From the NCBI GenBank assembly GCA_022736495.1, contig DZCR01000058.1, forward strand, positions 1 through 18,433: a stretch of 18,433 bases of DNA. Direction: 5' to 3'. The position numbers and the translations under genes are program-made. Of the stretch, positions 8,221-14,189 are shown piece by piece (position 1 is the first letter of the stretch; each line of letters begins with the position of its first letter). Under the pieces are notes generated by a model, which worked only from the letters and a program-made list of their open reading frames with translations, did no database searches and had not been told where the DNA came from. This DNA is from Desulfobacca acetoxidans. GTDB lineage: Bacteria; Desulfobacterota; Desulfobaccia; Desulfobaccales; 0-14-0-80-60-11.

Positions 8221-8919
8221 TTATGTTAAATCAAAGGGGAGGGGAGACGCAAGGGTAATTTCCGGGGGCTCGATTTTTTCCTGGAGCACCATGATATTCA
8301 CCCCGCCGGCGGCCACGGCCGCCAGGGCCTTCGCATAGGCCGGATCAATGGCGGCGGCGGGCCGCAAGACCTCGGCGTCATGGCGCTGGACCACAAAGAC
8401 GTTCCAGGCCTGGTGTCCCTGGGCCGCCAACCCCTGGAGGTGCTCCAGGTGGCGGCGCCCCCGGCTCGTCACCCCGTCCGGAAAGAGGGCCACCCCATCC
8501 TCCACCCAGGTGACGCTTTTGATCTCCATGAACCAGAGCTTGCTGTCCGCCTCCAAGACAAAATCCAGGCGGCTGCCTTGGGGGATGGCCACTTCGGCCC
8601 GCACCCGCTGAGGCGCGGGCAGGCCTGGCAGCCCGCCTGCGGCCAGGGCCTCGGCCACTAAAAGGTTGGGAACCAGGGTATCGATACAGATCCAGCCCGC
8701 GGCACCTCGGACAAAGCGCCAGGTATAGTCGGTCTTACGTCCCGGGCGGGCATCGCGGGTGAGCAAAATCTCCTGGCCGGGGTCAGCGCAGCCGGTGAGA
8801 GCCCCGGAATTGGGCACGTGGACCCAGACGCGCTGGCCGTCCGGCAACTCCGCCAGGGCCAGGAAACGCTGACGGCGTTCCAGGAACCGGGCCGGAATCA
8901 AGGGCGCAGCAAAACGCAC
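8221..8919 (-). CDS. sfsA: SfsA-family DNA-binding/nuclease-like protein
   Basis: SfsA was named for a sugar-fermentation stimulation phenotype in E. coli. Its C-terminal domain has a PD-(D/E)xK nuclease-like core. In this 232-residue protein the N-terminal part has VHVPNSGALTG (33-43), matching the OB-like domain. The nuclease-like motif is RLDFVLE (117-123, D119) followed by MEIKSVTWVEDG (131-142, E132 and K134). The family signature FPDGVTSRGRRHLEHL (146-161) is intact. The start is GTG 8919 with a weak ribosome binding site. prs lies immediately downstream. The cellular role in this organism is unknown; I am confident of the family. Confidence 0.94.
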   Translation of the reverse strand: MRFAAPLIPARFLERRQRFLALAELPDGQRVWVHVPNSGALTGCADPGQEILLTRDARPGRKTDYTWRFVRGAAGWICIDTLVPNLLVAEALAAGGLPGLPAPQRVRAEVAIPQGSRLDFVLEADSKLWFMEIKSVTWVEDGVALFPDGVTSRGRRHLEHLQGLAAQGHQAWNVFVVQRHDAEVLRPAAAIDPAYAKALAAVAAGGVNIMVLQEKIEPPEITLASPLPFDLT

Positions 8920-8939
8920 GCGCCCAGGCCACCCAGCGG

Positions 8940-8970
8940 AAAAAAACTGGTTATACGGTCCGTAATTAAC
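8940..8970 (-). terminator. Weak terminator-like hairpin between the outer-membrane-type gene and sfsA
   Basis: On the minus strand, a hairpin (GTTA and TACG arms pairing with CGTA and TAAC, with a two-base bulge) is followed three bases later by seven T. It lies about 50 bases past the stop of the gene at 9018-9611 and just upstream of sfsA. It could end that transcript or attenuate it into sfsA-prs. Confidence 0.4.
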
Positions 8971-9017
8971 TGCATTATGGCAGGGGAACCCGGGAGAAGC
9001 TGATAGGGCAATGACCG

Positions 9018-9611
9018 CTAAAAGGCATACCAGACGCGAAACCAGTTTTGCAGATCTTGACCCTGGTTCAGTTTATCGGTCTCGACCTGGCTCTTTAAGA
9101 GGAAACTCCAGCGTCCCAGGTCGTATTTGAGTTCCGGACCCACGCCCAGGATCTGATTAGCCAGGGGGCGCTGAAACGCGAAGCCTTCTTCGGAAGGGCG
9201 GTACAAATAACTGTTCAAGCCGATCCGCAAGTTGGGCAGCACCCGGTAGTCCAGAGCGTATTTCATGTAGAGCGTTGGGTTATTCAGCCGCTGAGGTTCC
9301 GCCGGAGACGGGTCCCGGTTGTAACGGATGGAGATGTGCAGTTCCATGTTGCGAGGCAGATTAAGGGAGGCGTCACTACCTTGTTGATGGAGCTGAAGCG
9401 AGGGACCCGCCTGCACGCCCCGAAATTTAGATGTGGACGGGACCTGGGGGTTTTCCCCCAGCATCTGGGTTTCCAGGGAACTTTGGGCTTCGATGGACAG
9501 GATGGGCAGGGGTCTAAAGGCGTATTCCCCCGACGCCGTCGCCGGAGCAGAGGTTACGGCTACCAGCAAAAAAGCTGTCAGCAGCCAGGCTATCCCCCAT
9601 TTCGCCTGCAT
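9018..9611 (-). CDS. Putative outer-membrane beta-barrel protein
   Basis: From ATG 9611 the protein has 197 residues. It begins with a signal peptide (MQAKWGIAWLLTAFLLVAV, cleavage probably after a SAPATASG-like site near 27). The mature part has alternating polar and hydrophobic beta-strand-like segments, such as MELHISIRYNRD, NPTLYMKYALDYRV, LRIGLNSYLYRP and RWSFLLKSQVETD. It ends in WYAF, with the terminal Phe recognised by the barrel assembly machinery. I do not recognise a named family. The start was chosen because GGGGGAG lies seven bases upstream; the frame extends to 9641 without support. A perfect-consensus promoter lies about 50 bases upstream, suggesting strong expression. The barrel call is inferred from pattern only. 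Confidence 0.85.
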   Translation of the reverse strand: MQAKWGIAWLLTAFLLVAVTSAPATASGEYAFRPLPILSIEAQSSLETQMLGENPQVPSTSKFRGVQAGPSLQLHQQGSDASLNLPRNMELHISIRYNRDPSPAEPQRLNNPTLYMKYALDYRVLPNLRIGLNSYLYRPSEEGFAFQRPLANQILGVGPELKYDLGRWSFLLKSQVETDKLNQGQDLQNWFRVWYAF

Positions 9612-9659
9612 TGCTGGACTCCCCCGATTCCACAAGAACACTAGTTTTTATTTAAAATC

Positions 9660-9687
9660 ATTATAGACATATTTGAAAAAATGTCAA
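9660..9687 (-). promoter_or_regulatory. Perfect-consensus sigma70 promoter of the outer-membrane-type gene
   Basis: On the minus strand the sequence reads TTGACA (9687-9682), a 16-base spacer, then TATAAT (9665-9660). Both hexamers match the sigma70 consensus in all six positions. Transcription would start near 9653, giving a leader of roughly 40 bases before ATG 9611. The region is markedly A/T-rich between two GC-rich genes. Confidence 0.88.
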
Positions 9688-9699
9688 GTTTAATCTTGA
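9684..9699. promoter_or_regulatory. Short inverted repeat over the -35 box (possible operator)
   Basis: TCAAG-TTTAAT-CTTGA is a perfect 5-bp inverted repeat with a 6-base centre. It overlaps four of the six bases of the -35 hexamer. A protein bound here would block the promoter. The repeat is short and could be chance. Confidence 0.35.
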
Positions 9700-9701
9700 A
9701 T

Positions 9702-10634
9702 TTAAAGAGAGCGGCCGTACAGTTCGGACAGGATTTCCCGCCCCCCCTGGGCCAATAAGCTTTCGGCCAGACTGCTCCCCAACTGGGCCGCTGCTGTCAC
9801 CGGGCCGCTCCGGGAATCCTTGAGGAGGCGTTGGCCCTCCAGGTCGCTGATCAGGGCCTCCAGATGGAGAGAGTCACGCACTACCCGCCCCAGGGCCGCC
9901 GCCGGTACCACGCAGCCGCCTTCCAGCCGGGCCAGGAAGGCCCGCTCTGCGGTCACCGCCAGGCGCGTGGCCCGGTCATCCAGATACGCCACCAGTTCCT
10001 GGAGATCGTGGTCAGCGGTGCGAATTTCCAGACCCAAGGCTCCCTGGCCCACCGCCGGCAGCATGTCAGCTTCAGGCACGCAGCCCTGGTAGAGATGGCC
10101 CAACCCCAGCCGGTTGAGTCCGGCTGCGGCCAGGATGAGGGCGTCCAGACCCAGGGTCTCCATCTTTTTCAGACGCGTGTCCACATTGCCTCTTAAGGGC
10201 ACGACTTCCAGATCCGGCCGCCGGTTCAGGAGCTGCACCCGGCGCCGGAGACTGCCGGTGCCTACCCGGCCGCCGGAGGGAATCTCCGCCAGGGTCTGGT
10301 AGCGGGAAGAGATGAAGGCATCACGGCAATCTTCCCGGGGCGGCACCGCCCCCAGCATCAGGCCCTCGGGCACCTCCGCGGGCATATCCTTGAGACTGTG
10401 GACCGCCAGATCCACCTGACCCTGGAACAGCGCCTCCTCGATCTCCTTGATGAATAAGCCCTTGCCGCCGATCTGGGCCAGGGGGACGTTTTGGATCTTG
10501 TCGCCGGTGGTCTTGATGATGACCAACTCGACCCGGCAGCCGGGATAGCGCCCGGAAAGCTGCGCCGCCACCCAGTTGGATTGGGCCAGGGCCAGGGGGC
10601 TGCCCCGGGTGCCGATTTTGATATCTCTGGGCAA
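9702..10634 (-). CDS. hemC: Hydroxymethylbilane synthase (porphobilinogen deaminase)
   Basis: HemC polymerises four porphobilinogen molecules into hydroxymethylbilane, the linear precursor of haem, sirohaem and cobalamin rings. The 310-residue protein has the expected blocks: IGTRGSPLALAQ (7-18), LAQIGGKGLFIKEIEEAL (52-69), DLAVHSLKDMP (75-85, with catalytic-site Asp D83), VGTGSLRRRVQLL (124-136), RGNVDTRLKKM (148-158) and PAVGQGALGLEIR (193-205). The dipyrromethane cofactor Cys is C241 in EGGCVVPAA. The start appears to be TTG 10634; there is no ATG or GTG nearby, and the upstream frame is closed by the stop of the preceding gene. No clear ribosome binding site is seen, so translation probably depends on coupling to the zinc-ribbon gene six bases upstream. 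Confidence 0.96.
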   Translation of the reverse strand: MPRDIKIGTRGSPLALAQSNWVAAQLSGRYPGCRVELVIIKTTGDKIQNVPLAQIGGKGLFIKEIEEALFQGQVDLAVHSLKDMPAEVPEGLMLGAVPPREDCRDAFISSRYQTLAEIPSGGRVGTGSLRRRVQLLNRRPDLEVVPLRGNVDTRLKKMETLGLDALILAAAGLNRLGLGHLYQGCVPEADMLPAVGQGALGLEIRTADHDLQELVAYLDDRATRLAVTAERAFLARLEGGCVVPAAALGRVVRDSLHLEALISDLEGQRLLKDSRSGPVTAAAQLGSSLAESLLAQGGREILSELYGRSL

Positions 10635-10640
10635 GAGTGC

Positions 10641-10865
10641 TTAACCGCAGGTGCTGCAGGAACCGGAGGTGCAGCCGGCGCAGGAACTCTTGTTGCCGCT
10701 GGAGGTGGCAGTGAACTTATACCCCACCTTGGCCGCACAAGTGCTCATCAATTTTTCCACCTTGGTCTGCCCGCAGTGGGGGCACTCAATCTCCGAGTCA
10801 CCCCCGAAGACCAATTTCTCGAAGTTCTGGTTGCAGCTCTGGCAGTGAAATTCAAAAATGGGCAT
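10641..10865 (-). CDS. FmdB-type zinc ribbon protein
   Basis: The 74-residue protein begins MPIFEFHCQSC and has two CxxC knuckles (C8/C11 and C28/C31) typical of the FmdB / CxxC_CxxC_SSSS family of small zinc ribbons. The family was first described as a putative regulator of formamidase genes; the general function is unsettled. The tail is rich in Ser, Gly and Cys (CAGCTSGSCSTCG), giving further CxxC pairs. Ribosome binding site: AGGGAG before ATG 10865. It lies directly upstream of hemC with a 6-base gap, so the two form an operon. Zinc-ribbon identity is firm; a regulatory role is not shown. Confidence 0.93.
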   Translation of the reverse strand: MPIFEFHCQSCNQNFEKLVFGGDSEIECPHCGQTKVEKLMSTCAAKVGYKFTATSSGNKSSCAGCTSGSCSTCG

Positions 10866-10896
10866 CTTACTTCTCCCTTACAGATATTATGGAAAA

Positions 10897-10922
10897 GGGG
10901 CAGGGTGACTAAACCCCGCCCC
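10897..10922 (-). promoter_or_regulatory. Hairpin in the zinc-ribbon/hemC leader
   Basis: GGGGCAGGGT (10897-10906) pairs with ACCCCGCCCC (10913-10922) with one mismatch. On the minus strand it is followed by TTTTCC and then the ribosome binding site of the zinc-ribbon gene. It could be a weak terminator or attenuator ahead of the zinc ribbon and hemC, or the end of the transcript from 11060-11464. Confidence 0.45.
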
Positions 10923-10946
10923 CTCTTTATAAATATTTTTTATACC

Positions 10947-10974
10947 TTTATGGTATCAAATTCGCGCCCGTCAA
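10947..10974 (-). promoter_or_regulatory. Candidate promoter for the zinc-ribbon/hemC operon
   Basis: On the minus strand TTGACG (five of six consensus) is followed after 16 bases by CATAAA (four of six). Transcription would start near 10940 and read through the hairpin at 10897-10922. The -10 box is weak, so the call is tentative. Confidence 0.4.
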
Positions 10975-11059
10975 ACCAGTCCGGCACAATAAATTAGTGC
11001 GATTCGGTAAATATTGCCGCTGGAATCCCAAGATTACGATTAATGCCGCCTTCATGTTG

Positions 11060-11464
11060 TTATGGGGTCTGCGGTTGCCCCGGTTGCGGGCCTGGTGTGG
11101 GCTGACCCGCTGAGGGAGTTTGACCCTCCTTGGGGGGCAGCGCCGCCATGGTAGTATCTCGAGAGGTTTGGATGCCCTTGGAAATTACATAGGAGCCGCC
11201 GCTGATTCCCAAAAGGCCCCAAATGGCGTCGGGAATCTGGGTGGGGAAGTCCCCTTGCTTGGCAATGACAAACAAGAGGGAGAAGGCGATCACGAAGGTG
11301 AAGATCAAAAACTGAAACCGGGACATGCTGGCCTCGCCGGTAGGCTCGCTGATCAGCTGGGACAGATCAATTTTACCGGTTAAAATAAGGAATAAAATAG
11401 CCGCCCCCAAGAGGCCCAGGAAAGCGGCGATGATATAACCATAAACATTGGCCAGGTCTGCCAT
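11060..11464 (-). CDS. Small two-helix membrane protein with Pro/Gln-rich tail (paralogue A)
   Basis: From ATG 11464 (GAGGAGGG a few bases upstream) the product has 134 residues. There are two predicted membrane segments (about 7-29 and 49-68), a conserved linker with ILTGKID and SRFQFLIFTF, and a short hydrophobic stretch IPDAIWGLLGISGGSYVISKGI (79-98). The last ~25 residues are Pro/Gln/Gly-rich and probably disordered. It aligns along its length with the neighbouring gene at 11490-11813 (shared ILTG, R-x-Q-x-L, FT-x-x-I/F-A, FP-x-x-IP, LG-x-S-x-x-x-Y and K). I recall the pattern from uncharacterised bacterial proteins but cannot name the family. It follows its paralogue by 25 bases and is probably co-transcribed. 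Confidence 0.85.
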   Translation of the reverse strand: MADLANVYGYIIAAFLGLLGAAILFLILTGKIDLSQLISEPTGEASMSRFQFLIFTFVIAFSLLFVIAKQGDFPTQIPDAIWGLLGISGGSYVISKGIQTSRDTTMAALPPKEGQTPSAGQPTPGPQPGQPQTP

Positions 11465-11489
11465 TTTATTACCCTCCTCAGAGTAAAAA

Positions 11490-11813
11490 TCAGGACTTCG
11501 GTAAGACTTGACGCAATAACTTAAATGCTTTTTGGCCCAAATAGGCCGTATTACTGGCACCTAAAATTACCAGGAAATCTTGAGGAATATCTGGAAACCG
11601 GGTAGGGTGTTGCATCACCTTGCCGATATACATGAGGGCGAAGATCAAGGTGAAGAAGAGCAACTGCACTCTGCCCGCGCTATAGTTCCCCTTACCGTCT
11701 TTTTCCCAGAGCAAACCTTGCGTATTAATCCCCCCGGTTAGTATCTGGTAAAAGACGATAGCGGCTAACCCTCCCAATAACAAGGTGAACTCCCATTGAA
11801 GCAAGGTCGCCAT
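11490..11813 (-). CDS. Small two-helix membrane protein (paralogue B)
   Basis: The product from ATG 11813 has 107 residues, with membrane segments at about 8-25 and 48-66. The start was chosen because the perfect Shine-Dalgarno AAGGAGGTGAT ends seven bases upstream. The earlier ATG at 11822 overlaps that element. The shared core with the downstream gene runs YQILTGGINTQGLLWEKDG, then SAGRVQLLFFTLIFALMY, then FPDIPQDFLVILGASNTAYLGQKA. Unlike paralogue A it lacks the Pro-rich tail. It is the first gene of a two-gene unit. Both proteins probably sit in the inner membrane; whether they assemble together is unknown. No function is assigned. Confidence 0.86.
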   Translation of the reverse strand: MATLLQWEFTLLLGGLAAIVFYQILTGGINTQGLLWEKDGKGNYSAGRVQLLFFTLIFALMYIGKVMQHPTRFPDIPQDFLVILGASNTAYLGQKAFKLLRQVLPKS

Positions 11814-11825
11814 TGTATCCATCAC

Positions 11826-12010
11826 CTCCTTCCGGCTTTACCTCTGTGGCCAATGCTGCTTGTGAGGATGGCTGCATCGGGGAAGCTAACCCATTAATTT
11901 CCTTCACTTCCTGAGTTCTTAATTCAAGGCTATAATTATTATACAATATCATATATAAATTATATTAAATGAATTATTTTATTAATCTCAAGATTAGCAA
12001 ATGAACGGGG
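11826..12010. other. A/T-rich promoter region of the membrane-protein pair
   Basis: This gap upstream of the pair has a strongly A/T-rich core (about 11925-11995) with several TATAAT-like hexamers on the minus strand (for example TATAAT within 11960-11970). No partner -35 box stands out; TTGAGA near 11990 with TTTAAT 16 bases on is the best guess. No supported ORF is present. Confidence 0.4.
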
Positions 12011-12032
12011 CTTGACCACCGGGATGGTCAAG
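12011..12032. repeat. Perfect 8-bp hairpin next to a terminator
   Basis: CTTGACCA (12011-12018) pairs with TGGTCAAG (12025-12032) around CCGGGA. It directly follows the terminator hairpin when read on the minus strand. On the plus strand it is followed by six A. Confidence 0.6.
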
Positions 12033-12061
12033 AAAAAAGCACAGGCACGTCGCCTGTGCTT
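12033..12061 (-). terminator. Rho-independent terminator after the cyclophilin-like gene
   Basis: AAGCACAGGC (12037-12046) pairs perfectly with GCCTGTGCTT (12052-12061) around ACGTC. On the minus strand it runs into a stretch of six T (12038-12033). It ends the minus-strand transcript whose last gene stops at 12143. Confidence 0.9.
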
Positions 12062-12142
12062 CAAAGAGTTATTTCTATTGATTCCCTTACCGGCAGAACC
12101 GGCCAGGAAGTGAGCGGTTATTGCTCCCGAGGCGCCATCATG

Positions 12143-12520
12143 TTATTTCTTTTCCACCCGCACCGCAGCGCCTTCCGGCACCAGTTTGAGGCAGCAGGGG
12201 TCGTCCGTGAGGCGGCCTATGCGGTTGACCGCGCTGGCCGGGCGGATTTCTCCAGGGACGCTGGCGGGGGTGAGGCCGAAAAAGATACAGAAAGCGCGGC
12301 CGCTGGGCCAGTAGCCCAGGTCCCCCACGTTCACCACCACCGCGGCGGTTTCGTCCAGCTCGGCCACCACCTGGGGCACGGGAAAGTAAATTTCATCCCC
12401 CCAAAGCTGGGCCGAAGCCTCTAAAGGCAAGGCGTCCGCCAGGGCCCGGGCGGTGGGGGAATCATCCAGGAAGCCGTTGAGCCGCTGATCACCGGCAGTT
12501 ATGACGATATCGGTAGGCAT
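12143..12520 (-). CDS. Cyclophilin-like fold protein
   Basis: This 125-residue protein has the pattern of small bacterial cyclophilin-like proteins (TM1367 / DUF369 type). It starts with a strand (MPTDIVITAGDQRLNGFLDD), then SPTARALADALPLEASAQLWGDEIYFPVP. A segment WPSGRAFCIFFGLTPAS follows near residue 80, and an INRIG-like NRIGRL strand near 98-103. Members share the cyclophilin barrel, but I cannot claim prolyl-isomerase activity. The ATG begins right after the TAG of the upstream gene, and that gene's last codons provide the GGAGGAG ribosome binding site. Translation is therefore very likely coupled. The transcript ends at the hairpin at 12033-12061. Confidence 0.85.
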   Translation of the reverse strand: MPTDIVITAGDQRLNGFLDDSPTARALADALPLEASAQLWGDEIYFPVPQVVAELDETAAVVVNVGDLGYWPSGRAFCIFFGLTPASVPGEIRPASAVNRIGRLTDDPCCLKLVPEGAAVRVEKK

Positions 12521-13471
12521 CTATTTCTCCTCCATCTCTTCACTTACCAGGGCCGCCAGCAAGGGAAACATTATCTCATGGTGGCCGGTTAAGGCAAAGC
12601 CACGCCCCACCCCGGCGGTGGGGCGCCGCACCACATTGGTGAGGGGCCGGTAATGCTGCATGAAATCCAGATTCACTGTGGTCAGGGGGGCCACCGGGTG
12701 CCCCAGGTTGCGGGCTAATGTGATGGCCTTCAGGAAGACCTCCGGGATGATCACCGCGGAACCCAGGTTGAGGAAGACCCCCTCGCTAAGCTCGCTGACC
12801 AGGGCGGCGAACAAGCGAAAATCCCGGTGGGTCGCAGCCCCCAAGGCTTCCGGGGCCACCGACGGGTGCAGATGGATGATGTCGGTGCCTACGGCCACAT
12901 GCACCGTCAGCGGCACTGCCAAGGCCGCGGCCTGAGCCACCAGGCTCAGGCCCAGGTGGGGAAAATTACTTGCCAGCAACCGCTGCCCCACCGCCTCTCC
13001 CAGGCCCAGGCCCTTTTGCCCCCCCCAGGCAATGGCGCCGTTTAAAAACTCGGCGGTTTCCTGCGCCATGCCGAAGGCGCCGCAACCCAGGACCTCATCC
13101 ACGTCCTCGGAGGTCCGGCCCACCATGGCCACCTCGGCGTCGTGAATGATGCCGGCGCCGTTTAAGGCCACGCCGCTGATGAGGCCCCGCTGCACAAGGT
13201 CGATGAGTACAGGGCTTAACCCCACCTTGATGGGATGGGCCCCCATCCCTAAGAGCACCTGGCGGCCGGCGCGCCGGGCCTTAACCCAGGCCGCGGCCAC
13301 CTCCCGCAGGGCCTCGCCCGCCAAGATATGGGGCAGGCGGTCCACGAACTCCTTGAAGCTGCCGCCCCTTTTCCACGGCGCCCCAAAATCCGCCTGACTC
13401 ACTTTGGAATGGCGCTCAGACAAACTATAAGTCTTGATGCCGTCCAGGGAAAGGGGCTCGATTTTTTTCAT
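12521..13471 (-). CDS. Rossmann-like protein, distantly deoxyhypusine-synthase-like
   Basis: The 316-residue protein has many glycine-rich conserved-looking blocks: SKVSQADFGAPWKRG (22-36), VLLGMGAHPIKVGL (72-85), LNGAGIIHDAEVAMVG (103-118), VHVAVGTDIIHLHPS (190-204), NLGSAVIIPEVFLKA (235-249), TTVNLDFMQHYRP (264-276) and ALTGHHEIM (293-301). I recall homologues annotated as hypothetical or as remote deoxyhypusine-synthase relatives. I do not see the catalytic-Lys segment of true deoxyhypusine synthases, and bacteria lack eIF5A, so that function should not be assumed. GGAGG precedes ATG 13471. Stop and next start abut (TAGATG), coupling it to the cyclophilin-like gene. It is surely a real enzyme-like gene; the substrate is unknown. 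Confidence 0.85.
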   Translation of the reverse strand: MKKIEPLSLDGIKTYSLSERHSKVSQADFGAPWKRGGSFKEFVDRLPHILAGEALREVAAAWVKARRAGRQVLLGMGAHPIKVGLSPVLIDLVQRGLISGVALNGAGIIHDAEVAMVGRTSEDVDEVLGCGAFGMAQETAEFLNGAIAWGGQKGLGLGEAVGQRLLASNFPHLGLSLVAQAAALAVPLTVHVAVGTDIIHLHPSVAPEALGAATHRDFRLFAALVSELSEGVFLNLGSAVIIPEVFLKAITLARNLGHPVAPLTTVNLDFMQHYRPLTNVVRRPTAGVGRGFALTGHHEIMFPLLAALVSEEMEEK

Positions 13472-13526
13472 CCGGCCTCCGGGTGCTTTCTAAGAAAATA
13501 TAGCACAGCCACCCCCTGCTGTTGAT

Positions 13527-13548
13527 GGGCAGGCGAGAGCGCCTACCC
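13527..13548. repeat. Imperfect palindrome between gmhA and the Rossmann-like gene
   Basis: GGGCAGGCG (13527-13535) pairs with CGCCTACCC (13540-13548) around AGAG with one mismatch. There is no T-run, so it is not a typical terminator. It may be a dispersed intergenic repeat. Confidence 0.45.
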
Positions 13549-13557
13549 CACAGGGAA

Positions 13558-14151
13558 TTATGCCCCCGGAAATTTCTCCGGGAAGAGCAAATAATCCACC
13601 AGGTCGCAGAGCACGTGGCCCAGGGTGATATGGACTTCCTGGACCCGGGGGGTGTTGCGGGATGGCGCCGTCAGGGCCATCTCCGCGGCCGCGGCCACGG
13701 GCCCGCCGTCGCCGCCGCTGAAGGCCAGGGTCTTGAGACCCAATTCCCGGGCCGTTTCGAGTCCTGCTACTACGTTGGGCGAATTGCCGCTGGTGCTGAT
13801 GCCCCAGGCCAGGTCCCCGGGCTTTCCCAAGGCCCGGACCTGCTTGGCGAAAATTTCCGTGAAATCATAATCATTCCCCACCGCAGTGATAATCGAGGTG
13901 TCGGTGGTCAGGGCCAGTGCGGCCAGGGGCGGTCGCTCGATCTGAAAGCGGTTAACGAACTCTGCGGCCAGGTGCTGGGCGTCCGCAGCGGACCCGCCGT
14001 TGCCGAAGATGAACACCCGCCCGCCGGAGGCAAAGACCTGGGCCAGCATTTCGGCCGCGGCGATCACTTGAGGACCTTGTTCGTTGAGCACCCGGCGCTT
14101 GAGTTCGATGGAGTCGGTAAAGGCCTCCTGGAACCTGGCTTGCAGAGTCAT
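13558..14151 (-). CDS. gmhA: Phosphoheptose isomerase GmhA (SIS domain)
   Basis: GmhA converts sedoheptulose 7-phosphate to D-glycero-D-manno-heptose 7-phosphate, the first step towards the heptose of lipopolysaccharide core. From ATG 14151 the protein has 197 residues, close to the E. coli enzyme. Visible blocks: FGNGGSAADAQHLAAEFVNR (49-68, with the active-site Glu E64), GNDYDFTEIFAKQV (92-105), STSGNSPNVV (119-128) and RVQEVHITLGHVLCDLVD (169-186, H179 matching the catalytic His). The start was chosen for GGAGGG directly upstream; an in-frame start at 14184 has no support. It follows the GH57 gene by 38 bases on the same strand. Presence of gmhA argues for a Gram-negative envelope with heptose-containing lipopolysaccharide. 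Confidence 0.95.
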   Translation of the reverse strand: MTLQARFQEAFTDSIELKRRVLNEQGPQVIAAAEMLAQVFASGGRVFIFGNGGSAADAQHLAAEFVNRFQIERPPLAALALTTDTSIITAVGNDYDFTEIFAKQVRALGKPGDLAWGISTSGNSPNVVAGLETARELGLKTLAFSGGDGGPVAAAAEMALTAPSRNTPRVQEVHITLGHVLCDLVDYLLFPEKFPGA

Positions 14152-14189
14152 AATCCCTCCAGTAGCGATAGCAAAACCGCCCAACGGTA

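Noticed and set aside
8201..8222. Direct repeat AGAAATTT (two copies) before prs
   Set aside because: Eight bases in an A/T-rich gap are easily explained by chance and no associated element is visible.
11725..11952. Minus-strand 75-codon frame overlapping the start of paralogue B
   Set aside because: It has no ribosome binding site and a composition unlike a folded protein; the overlapping gene has a perfect Shine-Dalgarno sequence and membrane segments.
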